DNA of 5,325 nucleotides from Cocleimonas sp. (GCA_023146675.1 JAGLBQ010000091.1:1-5325), one strand, 5' to 3'; counted from the stretch's first letter, positions 1 through 5,325 are shown. Notes: generated by a model from the letters alone, not told the origin. A program made the numbers and translations.

Positions 1-516
1 TTTGTTATGATGGTAGCGACCGCAGTCGCAGTGGGTGCTTTAACCGTTTTTGGTGCTTATACTTACTATGAGACTGAAATAGCCTATCAAAATAAGCGCA
101 ATGCTTATGTAACGGCAGAAACTAAACGGCTTGAAAAATCGATCAAAGAAATCAAAAAACTAGATGCAACTAAAAAAGCATTAATGGAGCGTATCGCGGT
201 TATTGAAAGCTTACAGTTTGCGCGTCCAGGTATTGTGCACTTATTTGATGAAATGGTGAATGCATTACCTAAAGGGTTGTTTTTAACCAAGTTAGAGCAA
301 AGCTCTGGTAAGGTGAAAATAGAAGGTAAAGCAGAGTCAAATACGCGTGTATCCAGCTATATGAAACGTCTTAATGCTTCTCCTTGGTTAAAATCATCCG
401 ATCTGGGTAAAATTAGTATTGATAACGCTAAAGATAAAAATCGGTTGCGTCGTTTCAAGTTGAATGTAACACAGGTTCTTAAAACAGCCTCTGATGATGT
501 AAAAGAGGGAGGTTAG
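1..516 (+). CDS. pilN: Type IV pilus inner-membrane assembly protein PilN, 5' end cut by the window
   Basis: PilN is a bitopic inner-membrane protein of the pilus alignment complex. Its short cytoplasmic tail binds PilM and its periplasmic part pairs with PilO. The reading frame is open from the first base, and 171 residues are visible. The first 20 or so (FVMMVATAVAVGALTVFGAY) are a transmembrane helix. A charged coiled-coil-like segment follows at about residues 25-68, then an alpha/beta periplasmic domain containing LFDEMVNALPKGLFLTKLEQ and KVKIEGKAES, which is typical of the PilN family. The conserved N-terminal tail carrying the NLLPWR-type motif is not visible and should lie just upstream. 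The Met codons at 7 and 10 sit inside the membrane helix, so they are unlikely to be the start. Assignment rests on these family features and on the following pilO, pilP and pilQ. Frame and identity are secure; the true start is outside the window. Confidence 0.93.
   Translation, partial: FVMMVATAVAVGALTVFGAYTYYETEIAYQNKRNAYVTAETKRLEKSIKEIKKLDATKKALMERIAVIESLQFARPGIVHLFDEMVNALPKGLFLTKLEQSSGKVKIEGKAESNTRVSSYMKRLNASPWLKSSDLGKISIDNAKDKNRLRRFKLNVTQVLKTASDDVKEGG
505..512 (+). promoter_or_regulatory. Strong ribosome binding site for pilO
   Basis: GAGGGAGG lies inside the last codons of pilN. It is 6 nt from the ATG at 519 but only 3 nt from the in-frame GTG at 516, which favours the ATG as the pilO start. 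Its position within pilN suggests translational coupling of the two genes. Confidence 0.7.
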
Positions 517-518
517 TG

Positions 519-1148
519 ATGGCTATTGATATTCAAGAATTTAATACGTTAATGGAAGATCCAGGAAATGTTTCACTTCCTGTTAAAATGATTGCAATTC
601 TTATCGTGCTTATTGGTGTTCTTTTTTTAGGGTATAAAATGATCATTATTGATCAAGTGACTCAACTGGAAAGAGTGCAGTCAGAAGAGCAAAACTTAAG
701 AGTTGCTTATGAAAAAAAGCAAGCACGGGCAAATCAACTACCTGCTTATAAATCACAGCTAAATGAAATGCAGGACTCTTTTGGAATATTAATTAAGCAA
801 CTTCCAAGTAATACTGAAATTCCTGGTCTCATTCTGGATATATCAGAAAAAGGGCTTTCAAATGGATTGGAAATTGATTTGTTTGAACCAAAATCAGAAA
901 TTCGTAAAGAATTCTATGCAGAAAAGCCCATCAAGATAAAAGCCCGAGGTAGCTATGATGAGTTAGCTTCATTTGTTAGTGATTTGTCAGCATTATCACG
1001 TATTGTTACTATTAATGATATTCGCCTGTTACCTGTAAAGAAAGATAAAAAACCAAAGAGAGAAAAAACAGCCTCAAAGATTTTAATGGAAGCGACGATT
1101 CAGACTTATCGTTATATAGAAGAAGGTGCTGATGAGGAAGATTCATGA
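519..1148 (+). CDS. pilO: Type IV pilus inner-membrane assembly protein PilO
   Basis: PilO is the partner of PilN in the inner-membrane alignment complex and links the cytoplasmic motor platform to PilP and the secretin. From the ATG at 519 the protein has 209 residues, a normal length for the family. A short cytoplasmic N-terminus is followed by one transmembrane helix at about 22-44 (VKMIAILIVLIGVLFLGYKM), a coiled-coil segment at about 46-92, then a ferredoxin-like periplasmic domain starting at the family-typical LPSNTEIPGLILDISEKGLSNGL region (about 95-117). A lysine-rich loop (VKKDKKPKREK, about 173-183) precedes the last strand, and the C-terminus is acidic (EEGADEEDS). A GTG at 516 would add one residue, but the Shine-Dalgarno spacing favours 519. 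The start lies 2 nt after the pilN stop and the stop overlaps the pilP start, so co-translation is likely. Confidence 0.94.
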   Translation: MAIDIQEFNTLMEDPGNVSLPVKMIAILIVLIGVLFLGYKMIIIDQVTQLERVQSEEQNLRVAYEKKQARANQLPAYKSQLNEMQDSFGILIKQLPSNTEIPGLILDISEKGLSNGLEIDLFEPKSEIRKEFYAEKPIKIKARGSYDELASFVSDLSALSRIVTINDIRLLPVKKDKKPKREKTASKILMEATIQTYRYIEEGADEEDS

Positions 1149-1678
1149 TGAAAAAAATAATAATAAATAAAAATATACTGGGCGTGTTATTGATCAGTAT
1201 AACGCTGGGTGCTTGTAATGGTGATACGGCTGATCTTGATGACTATTTTGCAGAGAAAAGAGCAAAGCCTGCTCGACCTATTAAGCCCATTCCTGAGCTT
1301 AAACCTTATTTGCGTTATGTGTACCCTAAACATGAAAAAGACCCCTTTGATGTTGCGATGCTGATACCTGATACCACGCCTAAAATGGTTGATAATGGCA
1401 TTAAGCTCGATGCTGATCGTGTACGGGAATTCCTTGAAGGATTTCCATTAGATGGTCTTAGTATGGTGGGAACAGTGAATAAAGAGAGCACCTTATGGGC
1501 TTTAGTTAGAACACCAGACGGTGGCGTACAAAGTATCAAAAAAGATAATTACCTTGGTCAAAACTATGGACAGGTTTTATCGATATCAGAAACAGAAATC
1601 AATATAAAAGAAGTTGTGCCAAATGGAAATGGTGGCTATAAAGAAAGAGATACGATGATTACCTTGAAAGATGATTAA
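1145..1678 (+). CDS. pilP: Type IV pilus assembly lipoprotein PilP
   Basis: PilP is the lipoprotein that connects the PilN-PilO heterodimer to the periplasmic N domains of the secretin PilQ. The 177 residues fit the family length. A lysine-containing N-terminus (MMKKIIINKN) and hydrophobic stretch lead to a lipobox LGAC with the acylated cysteine at residue 24. A disordered, proline and charge-rich linker follows (about 25-60), which in the family binds PilN and PilO. The conserved KDPFD element is at 65-69 and a beta-sandwich domain at about 92-175 (GLSMVGTVNKESTLWALVRTPDGGV). Asn, not Asp, follows the lipid-bearing Cys, so the simple +2 rule does not itself predict inner-membrane retention; family knowledge does. 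Two adjacent ATGs (1145 and 1148) are both suitably placed after GAGGA at 1134-1138, giving an overlap of 4 nt or 1 nt with pilO. Which is used cannot be decided here. Confidence 0.93.
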   Translation: MMKKIIINKNILGVLLISITLGACNGDTADLDDYFAEKRAKPARPIKPIPELKPYLRYVYPKHEKDPFDVAMLIPDTTPKMVDNGIKLDADRVREFLEGFPLDGLSMVGTVNKESTLWALVRTPDGGVQSIKKDNYLGQNYGQVLSISETEINIKEVVPNGNGGYKERDTMITLKDD

Positions 1679-1713
1679 CTTGATTTATCTAATCAGTCAG
1701 CATAGAAGCTATC

Positions 1714-1730
1714 GGGCGGTAGTACCGCTC
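1714..1730 (+). repeat. GC-rich hairpin after pilP
   Basis: GCGGTA (1716-1721) and TACCGC (1723-1728) are perfect inverted repeats around one base. G1715-T1729 (a G-U pair in RNA) and G1714-C1730 extend the stem. Palindromic AGCT tetramers stand on both sides (1707-1710 and 1731-1734). There is no clean T-tract directly after it: the sequence continues AGCTAAATCTAATTGTTTG. It could be a weak or attenuating terminator, an mRNA-stabilising hairpin at the end of pilP, or a copy of a dispersed palindromic repeat. Confidence 0.5.
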
Positions 1731-1742
1731 AGCTAAATCTAA

Positions 1743-1772
1743 TTGTTTGTTTACTATCGTAAAGTTTATAGT
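1743..1772 (+). promoter_or_regulatory. Possible sigma-70 promoter for pilQ
   Basis: TTGTTT (1743-1748) and TATAGT (1767-1772) are separated by 18 nt. The -10 matches the consensus at 5 of 6 positions, but the -35 at only 3 of 6. Transcription would start near 1779 and give a leader of roughly 110 nt before the pilQ ATG. In an AT-rich spacer such matches arise by chance, so this is a suggestion only. Confidence 0.28.
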
Positions 1773-1879
1773 TATTTGTAGTCGATACACAAACTAAAAT
1801 GAGTTAGTAATCCCCCTTTACTAAACCAAATACAGGTAGATAAGGGCTTACCAAAAATAAAAATAATAGTGTCAATAGC

Positions 1880-1883
1880 AGGT
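1880..1883 (+). promoter_or_regulatory. pilQ ribosome binding site that decides the start
   Basis: AGGT at 1880-1883 lies 6 nt before the ATG at 1890. The in-frame GTG at 1869 has only A and T-rich sequence upstream with no Shine-Dalgarno. Starting at 1890 also places a lysine-bearing n-region (MKTFKH) directly before the hydrophobic core of the signal peptide. Confidence 0.55.
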
Positions 1884-1889
1884 CTCAAA

Positions 1890-4199
1890 ATGAAAACATT
1901 TAAGCACGCTTTATTTGCGTTAGCATTACCCCTTTTTATGTTAGCAGGTGAAAACTGTCAAGCAACGAGTAGTTTGCAAACAATAAAAGCCATTAATCAA
2001 GGCGCAGGTAGCAGTGTCTTACGGTTCCATTTTGATGGTGGCGCAGTCACTCCTAAAAGTTTTATGATGCAGTTTCCACAGATATTGGTATTGGATTTTC
2101 CTGATACACTCTCTGCGACGGGGCTGCGAAATAAAATTGTCCAGTCAAATATTGTTAAAAATGTAAAAATAGCACATGCCGCTGGAAAGCTTCGCGTGAT
2201 GGTTTCGTTAAAGAAAACTAAGAGCTACAGTACTAAAATAGTTGGTAATGATGTGGTTGTTTTGTTTTCTGACAAAAAGATAACCGTGGCTAAAGCTAGA
2301 CCTGTGCGTGTAGTTACTCCTGTAAAGAAAGTAAAACCTGTTTCGCAGGTGAGATATAGAGATGCAAATAAGATAGTCACTCCTTTGGTACGCCAAAAGT
2401 CAGTAAGCAATCAGGCAATGGCAAATAATTATATAAGAAGACCGCAGCCAAAATCTAAAACAGTACCTTATCGTTATCAAGCAGCAAAGGCTGTTAATAA
2501 GGCTAGAACTATCCAGCAACGCCCGCAAGCTAGGGGCAATGTTAATATGCTTGGTAGAATAGATTTTCGTCGTGAGAATAATGGTGATGGAAGGGTGATT
2601 ATCCCTATGCCAAATGCCAATATTGAAGTTGAAGCGGTTAAAAAGGGTAATCGTGTTTCCATCGTGTTTAAAAATGTTCGTGTTGATCAGGCAACACGGC
2701 GTTTAAATGTACTAGATTTCGCAACGCCCGCTTCCTATATTGATATAACGCGTCATGGTGCAAATGCACATATTGATATTACTGCGGGTACATCATTTGA
2801 GTTTGATACACGCCATGAAGGCAGAAACTTCATTGTGATAATGAAGAAAATTAGGCAAATTCAAAAGAAAAGAGCGGCCGCAAAAAATATACTCAAGCCC
2901 AAAAAGAAGGTTTATACAGGTAAAAAGTTGTCCTTAAATTTTCAGGATATTGAAATACGCTCTGTACTACAGCTACTTGCTGACTTTACCGATAAAAATA
3001 TTGTTGTTAGTGATAGCGTAAAAGGTAATATCACACTGCGCTTAAAGAATGTCCCTTGGGATCAGGCGCTAGATATTGTTTTAGAATCAAAAGCACTTGG
3101 TATGCGCAATAATGGCAGTGTTGTCTGGGTTGCCCCTGCAAGTGAGCTAGCGGCTAAAGAACAGCAAGAGTTGCAATCATTAAAGCGTATAAAAGAACTG
3201 GAGCCTTTGGTAACAGAATATATTTCAGTAAATTATGCTAGAGCAGAAGATCTTATAGGGTTAGTTAAGTCATCAAAAGGTGATCAAGAAGGCACATTGC
3301 TTTCCAAGAGAGGCTCAATATCGGTTGATACGCGTACTAATACACTCTTAGCTCAGGATACTGTTTCTCGTATTGATGCCATTCGTGAAATGGTCAAGAG
3401 TCTTGATATTCCTATTCGACAGGTATCCATTGAGTCGCGAATTGTCATTGCCAATGATGAATTTGGTAAAGACTTGGGAACACGTTTTGGTGTTACACAA
3501 TTGGCCCCCTTTGGTAGTCGAGGCTTAATGTCAACATCAGGCAGTTCAAGCGCGCTTAATTCTATCAATAATGATGCAACGGGTACTTCACCCTCACAAA
3601 ATCTGGCGCCTGTTAAAATCCCAGCGTTGGGTGATCGACTCAATGTCAATATGCCAATAGCAGGTGCGGCAGGAAAATTTGGTTTTTCAATTTTAGCGAA
3701 AGACTTCTTGATAGATTTGGAGCTCTCAGCACTACAAGCAGAAAATAAAGGAGAGGTAGTCTCCACGCCAAGAGTTGTCACAGCCAATAAGAAAAAGGCA
3801 TTGATAGAGCAGGGTGTTGAAATACCTTATCTGGAAGCCTCCTCAAGTGGAGCAACCAGTGTATCCTTTAAAAAAGCCGTGTTAAGTTTAGAAGTGACAC
3901 CGCAAATTACCCCAGATGAGCATGTCATCATGGACTTGAAAGTTAATCAGGACACCGTTGGCGCAGTATTTGCAGGCGTTCCAAGTATCAATACACGGGA
4001 AGTTAATACACAAGTTATTGTTGCAAGTGGTCAGACAGTCGTGTTGGGTGGTGTGCATGAAGAACAGTATAAAAATGACGTGCAAAAAGTGCCATTTTTA
4101 GGTGATTTACCTTATGTCGGACGATTATTTAGGCGTACTTATAAGAAGGATGATAAGCGTGAATTGCTTATATTTGTGACGCCTAGAGTGTTGGATTGA
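1890..4199 (+). CDS. pilQ: Type IV pilus outer-membrane secretin PilQ
   Basis: PilQ forms the multimeric outer-membrane channel through which the pilus fibre passes. It docks on PilP and, through AMIN domains, on peptidoglycan. From the ATG at 1890 it has 769 residues, a normal to slightly large size. In order: Sec signal peptide about 1-25 (core ALFALALPLFMLAG, likely cleavage after CQA), AMIN domain about 28-128, a very basic proline-containing linker about 134-215, a second AMIN domain about 220-318, a Lys/Arg-rich connector 320-346, an N0/STN domain about 346-420 (LSLNFQDIEIRSVLQLLADF, NVPWDQALDIVLE), an N1 domain about 437-506, and the secretin domain about 512-766. The last includes STPRVVTANKKKALIEQG, VLSLEVTPQITPD and the signature VPFLGDLPYVGRLFR (734-748), ending LLIFVTPRVLD. 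A Ser/Gly/Asn-rich stretch (about 543-574) lies in the gate region. No frameshift or truncation is seen. The next gene is 396 nt away. Confidence 0.97.
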   Translation: MKTFKHALFALALPLFMLAGENCQATSSLQTIKAINQGAGSSVLRFHFDGGAVTPKSFMMQFPQILVLDFPDTLSATGLRNKIVQSNIVKNVKIAHAAGKLRVMVSLKKTKSYSTKIVGNDVVVLFSDKKITVAKARPVRVVTPVKKVKPVSQVRYRDANKIVTPLVRQKSVSNQAMANNYIRRPQPKSKTVPYRYQAAKAVNKARTIQQRPQARGNVNMLGRIDFRRENNGDGRVIIPMPNANIEVEAVKKGNRVSIVFKNVRVDQATRRLNVLDFATPASYIDITRHGANAHIDITAGTSFEFDTRHEGRNFIVIMKKIRQIQKKRAAAKNILKPKKKVYTGKKLSLNFQDIEIRSVLQLLADFTDKNIVVSDSVKGNITLRLKNVPWDQALDIVLESKALGMRNNGSVVWVAPASELAAKEQQELQSLKRIKELEPLVTEYISVNYARAEDLIGLVKSSKGDQEGTLLSKRGSISVDTRTNTLLAQDTVSRIDAIREMVKSLDIPIRQVSIESRIVIANDEFGKDLGTRFGVTQLAPFGSRGLMSTSGSSSALNSINNDATGTSPSQNLAPVKIPALGDRLNVNMPIAGAAGKFGFSILAKDFLIDLELSALQAENKGEVVSTPRVVTANKKKALIEQGVEIPYLEASSSGATSVSFKKAVLSLEVTPQITPDEHVIMDLKVNQDTVGAVFAGVPSINTREVNTQVIVASGQTVVLGGVHEEQYKNDVQKVPFLGDLPYVGRLFRRTYKKDDKRELLIFVTPRVLD

Positions 4200-4217
4200 T
4201 GTTGTAGATAGCTAACG

Positions 4218-4277
4218 AACAGAACGCTCCTTTAGAGATGATTTATAACATCTAATCTAAAGGGGCTTTCGTCTGTT
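4218..4277 (+). terminator. Dyad after pilQ, probable transcript end
   Basis: GCTCCTTTAGA (4226-4236) pairs with TCTAAAGGGGC (4256-4266) over 11 bp with one G-U pair. GATG (4237-4240) and CATC (4249-4252) extend the stem inward to the loop ATTTATAA. AACAGA (4218-4223) and TCTGTT (4272-4277) give a further outer arm. The stem begins 26 nt after the pilQ stop, as expected for a terminator or 3' protective hairpin. The following CTTTCGTCTGTTG is only partly T-rich, so intrinsic termination may be inefficient. Confidence 0.5.
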
Positions 4278-4327
4278 GCACAGAAATATTCTCTAGATTA
4301 AAAACTCCCTCCCCAATAGTTTGTTGT

Positions 4328-4390
4328 AGCCTTTTATTTTTAATATTTTTAATATTTATAAGGTGATATTCACCTTATAAATCTAAGGCT
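4328..4390. repeat. Nested palindromic element
   Basis: A perfect 13-bp inverted repeat lies at its right side: the left arm is 4354-4366, the right arm 4370-4382, with spacer TAT. Its core is AAGGTGA-TAT-TCACCTT. An outer pair, AGCCTT (4328-4333) and AAGGCT (4385-4390), encloses it. Between the outer left arm and the palindrome there is a tandem duplication of TTTTTAATA (4337-4345 and 4346-4354). No T-tract follows the hairpin on either strand, so a standard intrinsic terminator is unlikely. An operator or a small non-coding mobile element remnant are the alternatives. Confidence 0.6.
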
Positions 4391-4538
4391 TCCATACAAA
4401 TAATTCATATTTATCTCCTCCTATTTTCCACTAAAGTATTGTCAATTAAATCTATTCTCCTGAAAGATCAAGGTTTGAACTTTATTGATGAAAATCAAAG
4501 CTTTGCATTCTATATATGAACACTTACAGAATTTAGGT

Positions 4539-4557
4539 AAAATAGATTCTCTATTTT
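4539..4557. repeat. Inverted repeat upstream of aroK
   Basis: AAAATAGA (4539-4546) and TCTATTTT (4550-4557) are perfect inverted repeats around TTC, ending 38 nt before the aroK ATG. With only one G-C pair per arm, an RNA hairpin would be weak, so a DNA site for a dimeric regulator is as plausible. Chance is also possible in such AT-rich sequence. Confidence 0.35.
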
Positions 4558-4595
4558 CTCTTGATTAGCAAAGAACTTACTGGCATAAGATACCA

Positions 4596-5099
4596 ATGAA
4601 AAAAAATATAGTGTTAGTTGGTTTAATGGGAGCAGGGAAGTCTACCGTTGGGCGACATTTGGCGAAGCGATTAAAAATGGAGTTTTATGATTCTGATGCC
4701 GCTATTGAGCAGCGTACAGGGGTTAATATTGCTACTATTTTTGAAATAGAGGGTGAAGAAGGTTTTCGTGCCAGAGAAGAGCAAATGATAGGCGAACTGT
4801 GTGAATATGAGAATATTATTTTGGCAACAGGAGGTGGTAGTGTTCTAAGTGAAAAAAACCGTCAAGTAATTCAAAAAACAGGGCATGTTATCTATTTAAG
4901 TACTAGTGCAGATCAACTTTATGCACGCATTCGCCATGATAAGTCGCGCCCATTAATGCAAACAGACAGTCCGCTACAAACATTAACTAATTTGCTTAAT
5001 ACAAGAGAGCCATATTATTTGGAAGTTGCTGACAGTATTATTAAAACAGGGCAGCAACGAATCAATGTGGTGATTAGTAGAATTTTATTAAGTATTTAA
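4596..5099 (+). CDS. aroK: Shikimate kinase
   Basis: This enzyme transfers the gamma-phosphate of ATP to the 3-hydroxyl of shikimate, the fifth step of chorismate synthesis, in the cytoplasm. The 167 residues match the family in length and numbering. The Walker A loop GLMGAGKST is at 9-17 with Lys15. Asp32 and Asp34 (DSD) cover the Mg and shikimate sites, Arg58 binds shikimate, and the GGG at 79-81 is the second shikimate-binding loop. The lid segment with SRPLM contains Arg118, and REPYYLEVAD carries Arg137. All key residues are present, so it should be active. I call it aroK rather than aroL because it sits between pilQ and aroB, the usual aroK position. The ATG at 4596 has only a weak upstream TAAGA (4586-4590) as a ribosome binding site, but the N-terminus MKKNIVLVGLMG is the standard one. 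Confidence 0.96.
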   Translation: MKKNIVLVGLMGAGKSTVGRHLAKRLKMEFYDSDAAIEQRTGVNIATIFEIEGEEGFRAREEQMIGELCEYENIILATGGGSVLSEKNRQVIQKTGHVIYLSTSADQLYARIRHDKSRPLMQTDSPLQTLTNLLNTREPYYLEVADSIIKTGQQRINVVISRILLSI

Positions 5100-5166
5100 G
5101 TAGCGATTTTTCGTGCATTCTATTTTGCCCTGTTTCTGTATTGAAAACCCATTTGGCTAAAGCACT

Positions 5167-5196
5167 GTGACTGTAAGTGTGTATAAAATTTATACT
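5167..5196 (+). promoter_or_regulatory. Possible promoter for aroB
   Basis: GTGACT (5167-5172, 4 of 6 to the -35 consensus) and TATACT (5191-5196, 5 of 6 to the -10) are 18 nt apart. Transcription would begin near 5203, about 70 nt before the aroB ATG. The -10 lies within a series of spaced heptamers that could be an operator. The 173-bp aroK-aroB gap makes an internal promoter reasonable, but no experimental support can be read from sequence. Confidence 0.33.
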
Positions 5197-5203
5197 TTTA
5201 TAC
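5181..5203. repeat. Three 8-nt-phased heptamers upstream of aroB
   Basis: GTATAAA (5181-5187) is followed by its reverse complement TTTATAC at 5189-5195 and again at 5197-5203. The units are exactly 8 nt apart, making one inverted and one direct pair. They overlap the candidate -10 of aroB, as an operator would. The sequence is AT-rich, so chance is not excluded. Confidence 0.45.
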
Positions 5204-5272
5204 AATTGAAAAAATAGAGCAGAATCAAAGCTATTCATTAACTGAGTTGAAAATCCCCTTAGAGAGTTATTT

Positions 5273-5325
5273 ATGCAAACATTACATGTTGATTTAGGTG
5301 ATCGTAGTTATCCAATTCATATTGG
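5273..5325 (+). CDS. aroB: 3-dehydroquinate synthase, N-terminal fragment cut by the window end
   Basis: AroB converts DAHP to 3-dehydroquinate, the second step of the shikimate pathway, using NAD and a divalent metal. Only 17 full codons are visible, giving MQTLHVDLGDRSYPIHI, and the last two bases (GG) fix the next residue as Gly. This closely resembles the conserved AroB N-terminus (a short strand, then LGxRSYPIxIG). AGAGAG at 5261-5266, 6 nt upstream, is a reasonable ribosome binding site. Position directly after aroK is the usual arrangement in gammaproteobacteria. The catalytic region lies outside the window, so integrity cannot be judged. Confidence 0.88.
   Translation, partial: MQTLHVDLGDRSYPIHI

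Larger units (their letters stand above)
1679..1889 (+). other. pilP-pilQ intergenic spacer with two dyads, no gene
   Basis: These 211 bases contain no credible coding region on either strand. They hold a GC-rich inverted repeat (1714-1730), a possible promoter (1743-1772), a weaker AT-rich inverted repeat (TTAGTAA at 1804-1810 with TTACTAA at 1818-1824, separated by a C-rich loop) and the pilQ ribosome binding site. In most pilMNOPQ clusters pilP and pilQ are close together, so a spacer of this size is unusual and suggests separate control of the secretin gene. Confidence 0.6.
4200..4595 (+). other. pilQ-aroK intergenic region with several palindromes, no confident gene
   Basis: No convincing coding sequence is present on either strand. 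From left to right the region holds a long imperfect dyad just after pilQ (4218-4277), a nested AT-rich palindrome (4328-4390), a strong Shine-Dalgarno-like AGGAGGAG on the minus strand (complement of 4415-4422) followed by a 12-codon frame (4408 down to 4370), and an AT-rich inverted repeat (4539-4557) shortly before aroK. I found no promoter for aroK with both boxes and spacing convincing. Confidence 0.55.

Noticed and set aside
7..12. ATG ATG at the window start as the pilN start
   Set aside because: The frame is open from base 1 and these Met codons fall inside the transmembrane helix; the family has a conserved cytoplasmic tail before it, which must lie upstream.
1315..1539. 74-codon minus-strand frame within pilP
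   Set aside because: Opposite a well-identified gene, with no recognisable features and no supporting context.
1869..1889. GTG at 1869 as the start of pilQ
   Set aside because: No Shine-Dalgarno precedes it, whereas AGGT at 1880-1883 is well placed for the ATG at 1890, which also gives a standard signal peptide.
3353..3787. 144-codon open frame on the minus strand within pilQ
   Set aside because: It lies opposite the conserved secretin domain, has no recognisable protein family features, and is best explained as a shadow of pilQ codon usage.
4440..4445. Perfect TTGACA on the minus strand as a promoter for the 12-codon frame
   Set aside because: At 17-nt spacing the -10 position falls on the AGGAGG sequence, so there is no usable -10 box.
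4561..4591. TTGATT and TAAGAT as an aroK promoter
   Set aside because: The spacing of 19 nt is too long and transcription would start at or after the ATG.
1..5325. CRISPR array, tRNA or rRNA gene, insertion sequence, Neisseria- or Haemophilus-type DNA uptake sequences
   Set aside because: I saw no spaced direct repeats of CRISPR size, no cloverleaf or rRNA sequence, no transposase, and no copy of the well-known uptake motifs.

Overview
The window is a stretch of a gammaproteobacterial chromosome of fairly low G+C. It carries the end of the type IV pilus alignment and secretin cluster, in the order pilN (partial), pilO, pilP, pilQ, followed by the shikimate pathway genes aroK and aroB (first 17 codons only). 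This gene order, pilMNOPQ-aroK-aroB, is the classic arrangement in Pseudomonas, Thiotrichales and many other gammaproteobacteria. I cannot name a genus. All genes are on the + strand.

Region by region: positions 1-1678 hold pilN, pilO and pilP as a tight operon. pilO starts within 2 nt of the pilN stop, and pilP overlaps pilO by 1 to 4 nt. PilN and PilO are single-pass inner-membrane proteins and PilP is a lipoprotein. Together they form the periplasm-spanning bridge from the cytoplasmic PilM ring to the outer-membrane secretin PilQ. A gap of 211 bp (1679-1889) then separates pilP from pilQ, which is unusual for this cluster. The gap holds a GC-rich hairpin, a second dyad and a possible promoter. 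PilQ (1890-4199) is full length, with two AMIN domains, N0 and N1 domains and a secretin barrel, plus a long very basic linker between the AMIN domains.

A 396-bp gap (4200-4595) follows. It holds a dyad just after pilQ, a nested AT-rich palindrome (4328-4390) and a small inverted repeat before aroK. aroK (4596-5099) encodes an intact shikimate kinase. A 173-bp gap with a candidate promoter and three regularly spaced heptamers leads to the start of aroB (5273 onward).

The protein-coding content is conventional and I see no undescribed gene system. The parts worth a second look are the intergenic structures: the pilP-pilQ spacer, the perfect 13-bp palindrome after pilQ with a strong ribosome-binding sequence beside it on the minus strand, and the phased heptamers before aroB.
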